From positions 1 through 32,606 of the forward strand of contig DASXIR010000070.1 in assembly GCA_036497895.1 (NCBI GenBank): a stretch of 32,606 nt of DNA, in the 5' to 3' direction. The position numbers were made by a program, and so were the translations under genes. Source of the stretch: CAVQFC01 sp036497895 (GTDB lineage Bacteria; Acidobacteriota; Vicinamibacteria; Vicinamibacterales; CAVVIG01). The notes beneath the pieces were generated by a model, which saw nothing but the letters and a program-made list of their open reading frames with translations, did not search any database and was not told the origin of the DNA. Positions 25,201-32,606 of this stretch are shown piece by piece (the first letter of the stretch is position 1; each line of letters begins with the position of its first letter).

Positions 25201-28200
25201 CCCGTACGAGGCGCTTGAACGCGTCGTCTCCGCCGACGACCGCGATCGTCTCCGCAACATCGCGCGCAAAACCTGGCGATTCTTCGAGGACGTGGTGACG
25301 CCGACCGGCCATTGGCTGGTCCCCGACAACTATCAGGAGAACCGGCCCGACGTCATCGCCCATCGGACATCGCCGACCAATATCGGATTGCAGTTGCTCG
25401 CGACCGTTGCGGCCGCCGACTTCGGCTATCTCGGCAGCGCGGGCGCAATCGAACATCTCGAGCGCACCATGGAGACGGTCGGTCAGCTGCAGCGCTACCG
25501 TGGCCACTTCTACAACTGGTACGACACCCGATCGCTGTTGCCTCTCTCTCCCGCATACGTGTCGACTGTCGACAGCGGCAACCTCGCCGGCTACCTCGTC
25601 ACCCTGAGAATTGCCGTTCTCGAACTCGTCGAGAAACAGCCGTTCATCGATCTCGCGTCGCTCGATGCGGTCGGCGACGCCATTCGCCTGGCAGAGCAGG
25701 CGGTCGATCCGCTCGGTCGAAGCTTTGGACGCAGCCGGGACGATCTCTTCAAACTCCGGCGAGATCTCGCGGCGCTCCGCACCGAGCTCAAGGGCCTGCG
25801 GGCGCCGCTGACGGTCTCCGGCTGGCATCGCCTGCTCGGCCATGTTGGCGAGCGCCTCGCCCAGGTCGCTGCGGATATCCACAACTCCGAAGAACTTCGG
25901 GCCTCGTCCGAATCAGATGTCCAGGCGCTGGGCGAGGCCCACGACTGGATCGAGCGGGCGGCGACTTCGCTCGCCGAGCGTCAGACCACGCTGACCCAGT
26001 TCGCGCCGTGGCTGGAAGCGACCCAGCCCGCGCACCCGCAACTGCCCGACCGCCTGCTGGGACTGCCCGCCCTGATCGCCTGGTGCGATCGGCAGTTATC
26101 TGAACCGGGCTCCGACAGCGATCGCGCGATTAGCGCGTGGATCGAGCCCACTCGGCAACGGGCGGTCGACCTCATCGAACGCGCCCGTCGCATCGCGAAC
26201 CGCGCCGACGAACTGCTGAAGGAGATGGATTTCACGTTCCTGTTCGATCAGCAGCGCCAGCTGTTCGCTATCGGCTACAACGTGCCGGAAGGTCGCCTCG
26301 ACGCGTCGTACTACGACACCCTGGCGTCCGAGGCGCGGCTCGCGAGTTTTCTGGCGATCGCCTTTGGCCAGGTGACGCCCGAACACTGGTTCCGGCTGGG
26401 ACGATCGCTGTGCCCGACGGCCGGTTCACGCGCGCTCCTGTCATGGAGCGCGTCGATGTTCGAGTACCTGATGCCATTGCTCGTGATGCACGCGTATCGC
26501 GAGACGCTGCTCGACGAAACCTACTCCGCGGTCATCGCGAGACAGATCCAATACGGCGCCGACCGGGGCGTACCGTGGGGCATCTCCGAGTCGGCGTACA
26601 ACGTTCAGGACCTCGGTCACAACTATCAGTACCGCGCCTTTGGCGTACCCGGACTCGGCTTGAAGCGCGGCCTCGCCGACGATTTGGTCGTCGCCCCGTA
26701 CGCCACGTTGATCGCGACACCGCTGCGTCCGCACGAAGCGATCAGAAATCTGGCGCGGCTGTCGGCGGCCGGGCTCGAAGATCGGTACGGCTTCTACGAG
26801 TCGATCGACTACACCGCCGAACGCATGCCACCTGGCGTTTCTGGCGGCGTCATCGTCCGTACCTACATGGCGCACCACCAGGGCATGTCGCTGATCGCGC
26901 TCGACAACTGCCTCAACGACGATCCGATGCCGCGGCGCTTCCACGCCGACCCGCATGTGCAGGCGGCAGATCTGTTGCTGCAGGAAAAAGTCCCTGAACT
27001 CGTTCCGCTGACCGACCTTCCGGTCGAATCCGTTGAGCACGTTCCGGCAACACGCCGGCTGCCGGTTGACTCGGTCCGGCGCTACACCACGCCGCACACC
27101 CTGAGCCCGCGCGCGCATTTTCTATCCAACGGCTCGTACAGCGTGATGATCACCAACGCCGGCGGCGGCTACAGTCGCTGGCGGCAGCTGGCAGTCACGC
27201 GCTGGCGCGAGGACATCACCACCGATTCCTGGGGCATGTTCTGTTACGTCAGAAATCTGACCACCGGCGAGGTGTGGTCGACCACGCATCAGCCAATCGG
27301 GCGGGAACCGCTCGAGTTCGAAGTAACCTTTGCGCCCGATCGGGCAGTGTTCCGCCGGCGCGACTTCGATCTCGAGATCTACACCGAGTTGACGGTGTCA
27401 ACCGAGGACGACGTCGAGGTGCGGCGGGTGTCGCTGCGCAATCACGGGTCGAAGCCATACGACCTCGATGTCACCAGCTACGCCGAAATCGTGCTCGGGC
27501 CGCTGGGATCCGACCTGTCGCATCCCGCATTCAGCAAGCTGTTCGTGGAAACCTCCGTGACTGCTGATGGCGAGGCGATCATCTGCTCGAGGCGACCGCG
27601 CGGAGGAGACGAGGCCCGCGTATACATGTTTCACGTTCTCGGCGGCCGCAGCCGTGCCAGCGCGCCGGCGTCCTTCGAGACGGATCGTGCGCAGTTCATC
27701 GGTCGCGGTGGCTCGGTGCGGCAGCCGGCCGCGCTGGCGCCGTCCGCGAAGCTGTCGAGGACGACAGGCGCGGTCCTGGATCCCATCGTCAGTCTGCGTC
27801 AGAAGGTCCGCGTTCCGCCTGGCGAAATCGTCCGCCTGACGTTTGCGACCGGCGTCGCGCCGAGCGAAGAACGGGCCCATCAGCTGATCGAAAAGTATCG
27901 CGATCGCCGGGCGGTGTCGCGGACGATGGCGCTGGCCAGTACCCACGCCAACATCGAACTGCGTCACCTCGGCCTCAAAACCGCGGAGACGATTCGCTTT
28001 CAACGGCTCGGCGGGCGTCTGCTGTTCGGTGACAGCCGCCTCAGAAACGCGGCGGCGATCGCGCGCAATCATCTTCCGCTCCAGGCACTCTGGAAACATG
28101 GGATCTCTGGCGATTTTCCGATTCTCGTCGCCAGGATCGGCGCCGGGTCGGAATTACCGCTCTGCCGCGAACTGCTCCAGGCGCACGAGTATCTTCGTCG

Positions 28201-31093
28201 CAAGGGCTTCACGTTTGATCTGGTGTTGGTGAACGAACACGCCGATGGCTATCGGCAGGAACTGCACGACGAGTTGCAGCAGCTGGTCGAATCGGGACCC
28301 GAACAGGGGTGGATCGATCGGCCCGGCGGTGTATTCCTCCGAAAGATCGACGCGTTGTCCCCCGACGAGCAGACGATGCTGCTCGCGGCAGCACAAGCGG
28401 TGCTCGAAGGTTCGCTCGGTTCGCTCTACGAGCAGTTGAAGCGGCTGCAGGTGCCGTTCGCGCCGGTGCCACCGCTGGTCGAGAACGACGAAGCAGAAGC
28501 GACACCGCCGCCGTTTCTCGAAGGGCTTCAACGCCGGCTGCCTTGGCTGCCCGTGGGGCTCGCGGCGCCGGAGCCGCGCCGTTCCCGGCCATCGTCGCCG
28601 CAACCGCCTCAGCTAACGACCGGCGTGAGCCCCAGGACCAACGACCTGGAGTACTTCAACGGCCTCGGCGGCTACGCCGACACCGGACGCGAGTACGTCA
28701 TCGTCGTCGATCACACCACCGGTCGAACGGCGCCGGCCCCGTGGGCCAACGTCATCGCCAACGAGCAATTTGGAACGGTGGTGACGGAGTCCGGACTTGG
28801 CTATACCTGGTCCGGCAACAGCCACCACAACCGGCTGACGCCGTGGCAGAACGACCCGATCGCCGATCCATCCGGTGAAGTGCTCTTTCTCAGGGACGAA
28901 GAGACGGGGGCATTCTGGTCGGCGACCCCTGTCCCGGCGGGCGCATCCGTCTACACCGTCCGGCACGGACACGGCTACAGCCGGTTCGATCACGTGCGCG
29001 ATGGACTCGAGTGCGAGCTCTCGACATTCGTTCCGGTGGACGATTCGCTCAAGATCATGCGGCTGCGGATACGGAACGTCTCGGCCAGACCGCGACGCGT
29101 CTCGGTGACGATGTACGTGGAGTGGGTGCTCGGCGAGAATCGAACGCGCACGTCATCTCAAGTCGTGACCAGCCAGGATCCCGTCACCGGCGCGGTTCTC
29201 GCGCACAACGCGTTCAGGCAGCCTTACGGCGAACGGATCGCCTTCCTCCACGTATCGACGGCGGAGCCGGACGAACAATCCTTCACCGGCGATCGGAGCG
29301 AGTTCATCGGCCGCAACGGTACGCTCGCCGCTCCCGCCGCACTCGGCGGGGAGTCGCTCTCCGGCCGTACTGGCGCCGGACTCGATCCGTGCGGTGCATT
29401 CCAGCTGAAGTTCCGCCTCGCCGCGGGCGAGACCCGCGAGGTGGTGGTGCTGGTCGGCGACGAACGGAGCGAGGAGCGGTGCCGCCTGCTGATCGACCGG
29501 TATCGCAGCGTCGAGACGGTTGAATCGGCCTTCGCCCAGACCAAAGCCGCATGGAACACGACACTCGACACGATCGCCGTATCGACGCCCGATCGATCGT
29601 TCGACCTCATGGTGAACCGCTGGCTGCTTTACCAGACGCTGGCGTGCCGGGTGTGGGCGCGGACCGGCTTCTACCAGTCGAGCGGAGCGTTCGGCTTCCG
29701 CGACCAGCTGCAGGACGTCCTGGCACTGCTGTTCGCGCGGCCTGACATCACCCGCGCCCACATCCTGCACGCGGCCTCTCGTCAGTTCCTCGAAGGCGAT
29801 GTGCAGCATTGGTGGCACGAGCCCGAGGGCGAAGGTATCCGCACCAGGTGTTCCGACGACCGGCTCTGGCTGGTCTACGCCGTGCTCGCCTACATCCGCG
29901 CCACCGGTGACGAAGCCGTGCTCGACGAACAGGTCGCGTTCCTCGAAGGCCGCGCGCTGTCGCCGGCCGAAATGGAAATCTACGAGCGGCCGACCCGGTC
30001 AGAGCAGCACGCCCCGCTCTACGAGCACTGCGTGCGCGCGATCGAGGTCAGCCTGGCGACCGGTGCGCACGGATTACCGCTGATTGGAACCTGCGACTGG
30101 AACGACGGCATGAATCTGGTCGGTCCGCAGGGGCATGGCGAAAGCGTGTGGCTCGGCTGGTTCCTGATCGCGGTTCTTCGGCCGTTCGCCGACGTCGCGA
30201 AGATGCGGGGTGAACGTGCCCGGGGACTGACCTATCGCCGACGAGCCGATCAGCTGGCAGCCGCACTCGAACAATCCTGGGACGGCGAATGGTACCGCCG
30301 CGCGTATTTCGACGATGGGACGCCGCTGGGATCGAAGAGCAACGCGGAGTGTCAGATCGACGCCATTGCGCAGTCGTGGGCCGCGATCTCAGGCGCCGGC
30401 GATCCGGCACGGACGCGGCAGGCGTTGGAGTCGAGCCTGCAGCGCCTGACCGATCGTGAAGGCGGACTGTTCAAGCTGCTGGCGCCGCCCTTCGATCATT
30501 CGGTGCCGAGTCCCGGCTACATCCAGGGCTACCTGGCCGGCATTCGCGAAAACGGCGGCCAGTACACGCACGGGTCGCTGTGGACAATCTTGGCGCTGAC
30601 CGAGCTCGGCGACGGTGACCGCGCGATGGACTTGTTCTCGCTGCTCAACCCGATTCATCACACCGGCGATCGGAAGAGCCTCGAGCGCTATAAGACCGAG
30701 CCGTATGTCATCGCCGGCGATGTCTACTCGGTCCCTCCCCACTCCGGACGGGGAGGCTGGACGTGGTACACGGGATCGTCGGGCTGGATGTACCGAATTG
30801 CGGTCGAAAACATCCTCGGCCTGACCCTGATTCGTAACGCGCTCTCGATTGAACCGTGTATCCCGCGAACGTGGCCACGGTTCGAGGCGACGCTGACCCG
30901 CAACGGCGCGCAGTTCAAGATCGTCGTCGAAAACCCGGACCGCGTGCAGACAGGCGTGGTCCGAATCGAGGTGGACGGCAAGGAGCACCACGGTCCGATT
31001 CCGCTCGACACCGGCGGCCGGCCACGATCGATACGGGTCGTCATGGGCGCGGTCGCCCGCGATGCGGCCACCGCGCCGCCGCCGCTCACGTAA
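22259..31093 (+). CDS. ndvB: Cyclic beta-1,2-glucan synthase-like protein (GT84/GH94)
   Basis: About 2944 residues, the usual size of NdvB/ChvB/Cgs. A TAG at 22250-22252 limits extension; TTG at 22259 is the earliest possible start and no ATG is available nearby, so the N-terminus is uncertain. The order is: N-terminal region; membrane segments (about 410-460); GT84 catalytic domain with D-A-D-T-Q-L-P (623-629) and Q-Q-R-W-A-R-G-D-W-Q (766-775); more membrane segments (about 812-853 and 942-985); glycoamylase-like domain (about 1320-1545, with H-H-Q-G-M-S-L); two beta-sandwich domains (from about 1611 and 2131); and GH94 with C-D-W-N-D-G-M (2612-2618). In Brucella and Agrobacterium homologues it uses UDP-glucose at the inner membrane for elongation, phosphorolytic chain-length control and cyclisation, giving periplasmic osmo-adaptive glucans. 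It appears intact. Confidence 0.9.
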   Translation: MTDALLDQDLKQGSVGSDHVRAEPFTQEQLAAHARRLARAHLNQSRPGRGRPLLPRLDASERGLDRAHRTFSAGGGDLAPVPSEDWLRDNYHVVRDQIREIRQDLPRQYYLQLPKLAEGPFEGLPQIYIIASELVRHSAGRFDLDALSDFVAAYQGEATLTIGETWAIPIMVRLALVEELSRLVDSVLVARNARERARTWVAGERDGQPTSSDITALIDGEIARSGRLPTALVVEVLQWLRDQPSSVAPAWQALEQHVEAQGESLDEMLRVEHHREAAEQLEIGNVITSMRMLSAVDWTIFFERVSVVERTLRDDPAGAYADMDFPTRDRYRHSIEQLAKRARAPELAVATAVVDLACRAKAERPAAEREHHVGYYLISRGRFHLERALGYRPTWRERGARLIFKRPTVGYLGMLLTVTLAGVASLVAYASRHGASVSEQLLVALVCLIPISELAIGVVNLIVSRQIPPRPLPKLAMRSGIPEIYRTMVVVPVIFDSIARIRVLFDDLEVRFLANRDQHLHFALLGDFADASVQTRDGDAAITDEARRLLAALNARYGDDRFFLFHRERRWNARENCWMGWERKRGKLTEFNQLLRDDAATSFVIREGDQSILPTVKYVITLDADTQLPIDEGRRLVGALAHPLNQARFDPDTQRVTAGYGVLQPRVAINAARTPFGYLYSGHVGIDPYTTAVSDLYQDLFHEGSYVGKGIYDVDVFHRALEDRVPDNTLLSHDLFEGFFARVGLCTDIQVVDDYPTNYLAYSSRQQRWARGDWQIARWLWRTVPNADGQSVPNTLPVIDRWKILDNLRRSLLAPSLLLLFVGSWTVLPGSPLAWMLVALLVLGFPSYVQAVLSLSNRVRGVPVREHLRTERHRLSIAGAQVSLSVTFLAHQAYVMLDAIVRTGFRLCVTRRHLLEWVTADTASRSTRDLVTIAQEMWAAPVIAVTLLILVGVHDAGRLWIAVPVAVMWLLSPVVAYLTARPYEALERVVSADDRDRLRNIARKTWRFFEDVVTPTGHWLVPDNYQENRPDVIAHRTSPTNIGLQLLATVAAADFGYLGSAGAIEHLERTMETVGQLQRYRGHFYNWYDTRSLLPLSPAYVSTVDSGNLAGYLVTLRIAVLELVEKQPFIDLASLDAVGDAIRLAEQAVDPLGRSFGRSRDDLFKLRRDLAALRTELKGLRAPLTVSGWHRLLGHVGERLAQVAADIHNSEELRASSESDVQALGEAHDWIERAATSLAERQTTLTQFAPWLEATQPAHPQLPDRLLGLPALIAWCDRQLSEPGSDSDRAISAWIEPTRQRAVDLIERARRIANRADELLKEMDFTFLFDQQRQLFAIGYNVPEGRLDASYYDTLASEARLASFLAIAFGQVTPEHWFRLGRSLCPTAGSRALLSWSASMFEYLMPLLVMHAYRETLLDETYSAVIARQIQYGADRGVPWGISESAYNVQDLGHNYQYRAFGVPGLGLKRGLADDLVVAPYATLIATPLRPHEAIRNLARLSAAGLEDRYGFYESIDYTAERMPPGVSGGVIVRTYMAHHQGMSLIALDNCLNDDPMPRRFHADPHVQAADLLLQEKVPELVPLTDLPVESVEHVPATRRLPVDSVRRYTTPHTLSPRAHFLSNGSYSVMITNAGGGYSRWRQLAVTRWREDITTDSWGMFCYVRNLTTGEVWSTTHQPIGREPLEFEVTFAPDRAVFRRRDFDLEIYTELTVSTEDDVEVRRVSLRNHGSKPYDLDVTSYAEIVLGPLGSDLSHPAFSKLFVETSVTADGEAIICSRRPRGGDEARVYMFHVLGGRSRASAPASFETDRAQFIGRGGSVRQPAALAPSAKLSRTTGAVLDPIVSLRQKVRVPPGEIVRLTFATGVAPSEERAHQLIEKYRDRRAVSRTMALASTHANIELRHLGLKTAETIRFQRLGGRLLFGDSRLRNAAAIARNHLPLQALWKHGISGDFPILVARIGAGSELPLCRELLQAHEYLRRKGFTFDLVLVNEHADGYRQELHDELQQLVESGPEQGWIDRPGGVFLRKIDALSPDEQTMLLAAAQAVLEGSLGSLYEQLKRLQVPFAPVPPLVENDEAEATPPPFLEGLQRRLPWLPVGLAAPEPRRSRPSSPQPPQLTTGVSPRTNDLEYFNGLGGYADTGREYVIVVDHTTGRTAPAPWANVIANEQFGTVVTESGLGYTWSGNSHHNRLTPWQNDPIADPSGEVLFLRDEETGAFWSATPVPAGASVYTVRHGHGYSRFDHVRDGLECELSTFVPVDDSLKIMRLRIRNVSARPRRVSVTMYVEWVLGENRTRTSSQVVTSQDPVTGAVLAHNAFRQPYGERIAFLHVSTAEPDEQSFTGDRSEFIGRNGTLAAPAALGGESLSGRTGAGLDPCGAFQLKFRLAAGETREVVVLVGDERSEERCRLLIDRYRSVETVESAFAQTKAAWNTTLDTIAVSTPDRSFDLMVNRWLLYQTLACRVWARTGFYQSSGAFGFRDQLQDVLALLFARPDITRAHILHAASRQFLEGDVQHWWHEPEGEGIRTRCSDDRLWLVYAVLAYIRATGDEAVLDEQVAFLEGRALSPAEMEIYERPTRSEQHAPLYEHCVRAIEVSLATGAHGLPLIGTCDWNDGMNLVGPQGHGESVWLGWFLIAVLRPFADVAKMRGERARGLTYRRRADQLAAALEQSWDGEWYRRAYFDDGTPLGSKSNAECQIDAIAQSWAAISGAGDPARTRQALESSLQRLTDREGGLFKLLAPPFDHSVPSPGYIQGYLAGIRENGGQYTHGSLWTILALTELGDGDRAMDLFSLLNPIHHTGDRKSLERYKTEPYVIAGDVYSVPPHSGRGGWTWYTGSSGWMYRIAVENILGLTLIRNALSIEPCIPRTWPRFEATLTRNGAQFKIVVENPDRVQTGVVRIEVDGKEHHGPIPLDTGGRPRSIRVVMGAVARDAATAPPPLT

Positions 31094-31108
31094 TCGCCCG
31101 CAGCCGCG

Positions 31109-31114
31109 TACAAT
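31109..31114 (+). promoter_or_regulatory. -10-like box TACAAT before the beta-lactamase gene
   Basis: TACAAT matches five of six bases of the -10 consensus and ends nine bases before the ATG at 31124. No -35 match or Shine-Dalgarno sequence is seen, so the transcript could be leaderless or nearly so. Assigned by position and motif only. Confidence 0.4.
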
Positions 31115-31123
31115 GCCGCCATC

Positions 31124-31990
31124 ATGCTGACCAGACTGACCTCGCTCGTACTGTGTGGCTGCCTTGGCGTGGCTTCCTACGGTCTCGCGCAGAACGACCC
31201 GAATTGGACGAAACCATTTCCGCCGCTGCGCCTCATCGGCAACGTCTACTGGGTCGGTTCGTACGACTTGTCCACCTACCTCATCACCACGCCACAGGGA
31301 CACATCCTGATCAATACCGGTGTTGGCGACACGGCCAAGCGGATCAAGGCAAGCGTGGAACAACTCGGCTTCAAGATCGAGGACACCAAGATTCTGACGG
31401 CCACGCACGGCCACTTCGATCATGCGGCGGGCATGGCCGAGCTGAAGCGGATGACTGGAGCAAGACTCGTGGTGTCTGCGCCGGACCGCGAATTGTTCGA
31501 GTCGGGTGGCAAGGCGGATTTCCGTTTTGGCAACACGCCCTCGGCGCAGTTCGAGCCGGTCAAAGTGGACGGCACGTTCAAGGACAACGACTCGATCTCG
31601 CTCGGCGGCACGATCCTCACCGCGCACCTCACGCCAGGCCACACCAAGGGCGCCACCACCTTCACGCTCAACGTGCAGGACGGCGGCAAGACGTATCGCG
31701 TGGTGATCGCCAACATGCCGTCCATCAATCCGGGCGTCACCGTCAGCGGCATGGCCAACTACCCCGGCATCACCGAGGACTACGCGCGCTCGTTCAAGCT
31801 TCTGGAGGACCTGCCGGTGGACGTCTGGCTGGCGTCGCACGCGTCGCAGTTCAAGCTGCACGACAAGTACAAGCCAGGCGATCCGTACAATCCCGATCGC
31901 TTCGTCGATCCTCAGGGGTTCAAAGCCTCCGTGCAACAGCTCGAGAAGACGTACAGCGAGCAGCTGGCCAAGGAGCGCGCGAAGCCATAG
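31124..31990 (+). CDS. Subclass B3 metallo-beta-lactamase
   Basis: 288 residues with a Sec signal peptide (about 1-22, ending Y-G-L-A-Q), so it is exported to the periplasm. The metallo-beta-lactamase fold shows the B3 zinc ligands H95-G-H97-F-D99-H100, H173 (P-G-H-T-K-G) and H239 (A-S-H-A-S). The blocks A-E-L-K-R-M-T-G-A-R-L, E-S-G-G-K-A-D-F and A-H-L-T-P-G-H-T-K-G are typical of B3 enzymes such as those of environmental bacteria. It should hydrolyse beta-lactams using two Zn ions, although its natural role and substrate range are unknown. It begins 30 bp after the glucan synthase gene with its own -10-like box and may be transcribed separately. No mobile element is nearby, so it looks like an intrinsic gene. 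Confidence 0.9.
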   Translation: MLTRLTSLVLCGCLGVASYGLAQNDPNWTKPFPPLRLIGNVYWVGSYDLSTYLITTPQGHILINTGVGDTAKRIKASVEQLGFKIEDTKILTATHGHFDHAAGMAELKRMTGARLVVSAPDRELFESGGKADFRFGNTPSAQFEPVKVDGTFKDNDSISLGGTILTAHLTPGHTKGATTFTLNVQDGGKTYRVVIANMPSINPGVTVSGMANYPGITEDYARSFKLLEDLPVDVWLASHASQFKLHDKYKPGDPYNPDRFVDPQGFKASVQQLEKTYSEQLAKERAKP

Positions 31991-32085
31991 CTGCCTCCCT
32001 CCGTAGCGCGACGCGTGCATAGGTATGAAAACAGTAAGAATGCGCGTCATCCGCCTAACCTACTCGTCCGGGCCCGGGTGTCCGC

Positions 32086-32091
32086 TACGAT
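32086..32091 (+). promoter_or_regulatory. -10-like box TACGAT before the M16 gene
   Basis: TACGAT matches four of six bases of the -10 consensus (TAnnnT form) and ends six bases before the ATG at 32098, which would make the mRNA leaderless. The rest of 31991-32097 holds only the palindrome CCGGGCCCGG. AGGGG directly before the ATG is too close for a normal ribosome site. Confidence 0.35.
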
Positions 32092-32097
32092 AGGGGT

Positions 32098-32606
32098 ATG
32101 CCTGTGTCGCGTTTCCACGTCGCCGTATCCACTGCGTTAGCCGCCGTCTTTGTAACGGCCGTCGGCGCTTCCGCGCAGACGACACCTGCCGGCCGCGAGA
32201 CGTCAGCCGCGTCGGTCGCCTCCTACGGCCTGCCGCAGCAGATGCCGGTGGATCCCGAGGTCTCCTTCGGCACCCTGCCGAACGGCCTGCGCTACTACGT
32301 CCGCGCTAACGGCAAGCCCAGCCGCCGCGCCGAAATGAGGCTCGTCGTCAAGGCCGGTTCGGTCCTGGAGGACGACGATCAGCAGGGGCTGGCGCACTTC
32401 GTCGAGCACATGGAGTTCGAGGGCACTGAACATTTCCCCAAGCAGAGCATTGTGGATTTTCTTTCGTCGCTCGGCTTGAGCATCGGTGCGGACGCGAACG
32501 CGGCGACGAGCTACGACGACACGCAGTACACCCTGCGGGTGCCGACCGACATACCGGGCGTGCTCGACCGCGCCCTGCTCATCCTCGATGACTGGGCGCA
32601 CGCCGC
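32098..32606 (+). CDS. M16 family zinc peptidase, N-terminal part (cut by window end)
   Basis: The frame starts at the ATG at 32098 and remains open to the last base, giving 169 codons. A signal peptide (about 1-27, ending G-A-S-A-Q) points to export. After a linker come L-P-N-G-L-R-Y-Y-V, L-V-V-K-A-G-S-V and the inverted zinc motif H-F-V-E-H (HxxEH) in G-L-A-H-F-V-E-H-M-E-F, then G-T-E-H-F, the standard opening of an M16 (insulinase/pitrilysin) domain. Exported M16 proteins degrade peptides in the periplasm. The rest of the gene, including the downstream Glu ligand and the inactive C-terminal half, is outside the window. It lies on the same strand as the beta-lactamase gene, 107 bp downstream. 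Confidence 0.88.
   Translation, partial: MPVSRFHVAVSTALAAVFVTAVGASAQTTPAGRETSAASVASYGLPQQMPVDPEVSFGTLPNGLRYYVRANGKPSRRAEMRLVVKAGSVLEDDDQQGLAHFVEHMEFEGTEHFPKQSIVDFLSSLGLSIGADANAATSYDDTQYTLRVPTDIPGVLDRALLILDDWAHA

Noticed and set aside
22307..25882. A 1191-codon open frame on the minus strand opposite the glucan synthase gene
   Set aside because: It is a GC-rich shadow of the conserved GT84/glycoamylase frame. It has low-complexity Arg/Asp/Val-rich composition, no recognisable motif, and the opposite strand is clearly coding.
30389..32050. A 553-codon minus-strand frame across the glucan synthase end and the beta-lactamase gene
   Set aside because: It runs antisense to a signal peptide, zinc-ligand motifs and a conserved GH94 end. 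No product is recognisable.

Overview
The window is GC-rich, densely coding bacterial DNA. The best guess for the source is an acidobacterium, possibly of the Vicinamibacteria type. This is inferred from an ADOP-style orphan MacB/FtsX permease, a chromosomal subclass B3 metallo-beta-lactamase and a beta-helix/CBM6 secreted protein of a type I associate with that phylum. No rRNA, tRNA, complete mobile element or CRISPR array was seen.

Region 1 (1-12928, + strand) is one tightly packed exopolysaccharide operon of at least nine genes. Nearly all junctions overlap or abut. The order is: heparinase II/III-like polysaccharide lyase (5' end outside the window), amidotransferase 1, GT4 glycosyltransferase, amidotransferase 2, amidotransferase 3, second GT4-like glycosyltransferase, GDP-mannose 6-dehydrogenase (AlgD type, catalytic Cys268), formyltransferase-fold protein, and polysaccharide deacetylase. 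The three asparagine-synthase-type enzymes each keep Cys2 and the SGGIDSS PP-loop. Three of them beside a uronic-acid-forming dehydrogenase suggests amidation of uronic acid residues in a GDP-mannuronate-derived polymer (inference). The set resembles exosortase A (XrtA)-associated exopolysaccharide loci, but no exosortase, polymerase or flippase lies in the window.

Region 2 (12959-16302, - strand) is a convergent gene for a 1013-residue secreted protein with a jelly-roll-like N-terminus, two CBM6 modules encoded by an exact 480-bp tandem duplication, and a right-handed beta-helix. Its upstream region carries a good sigma-54 -24/-12 match with two dyad symmetries behind it. This suggests activator-dependent expression, perhaps coordinated with the polysaccharide.

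Region 3 (16303-22086) is housekeeping or accessory: DUF4142 and DinB-like genes (-), a divergent FAD oxidoreductase with a C-terminal Rieske domain (+), a hairpin, a palindromic operator-like site, an 892-residue ADOP permease, a potentially structured 82-nt element, and a 63-residue zinc-ribbon protein.

Region 4 (22259-32606) holds an 8.8-kb gene for a cyclic beta-1,2-glucan synthase-like protein (GT84, glycoamylase-like and GH94 domains), a secreted subclass B3 metallo-beta-lactamase with all His/Asp zinc ligands, and the start of an M16 zinc peptidase cut by the window end. The last two have -10-like hexamers very close to their ATGs, which would give leaderless or near-leaderless mRNAs.

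All family assignments come from reading motifs by eye. No database search was run.
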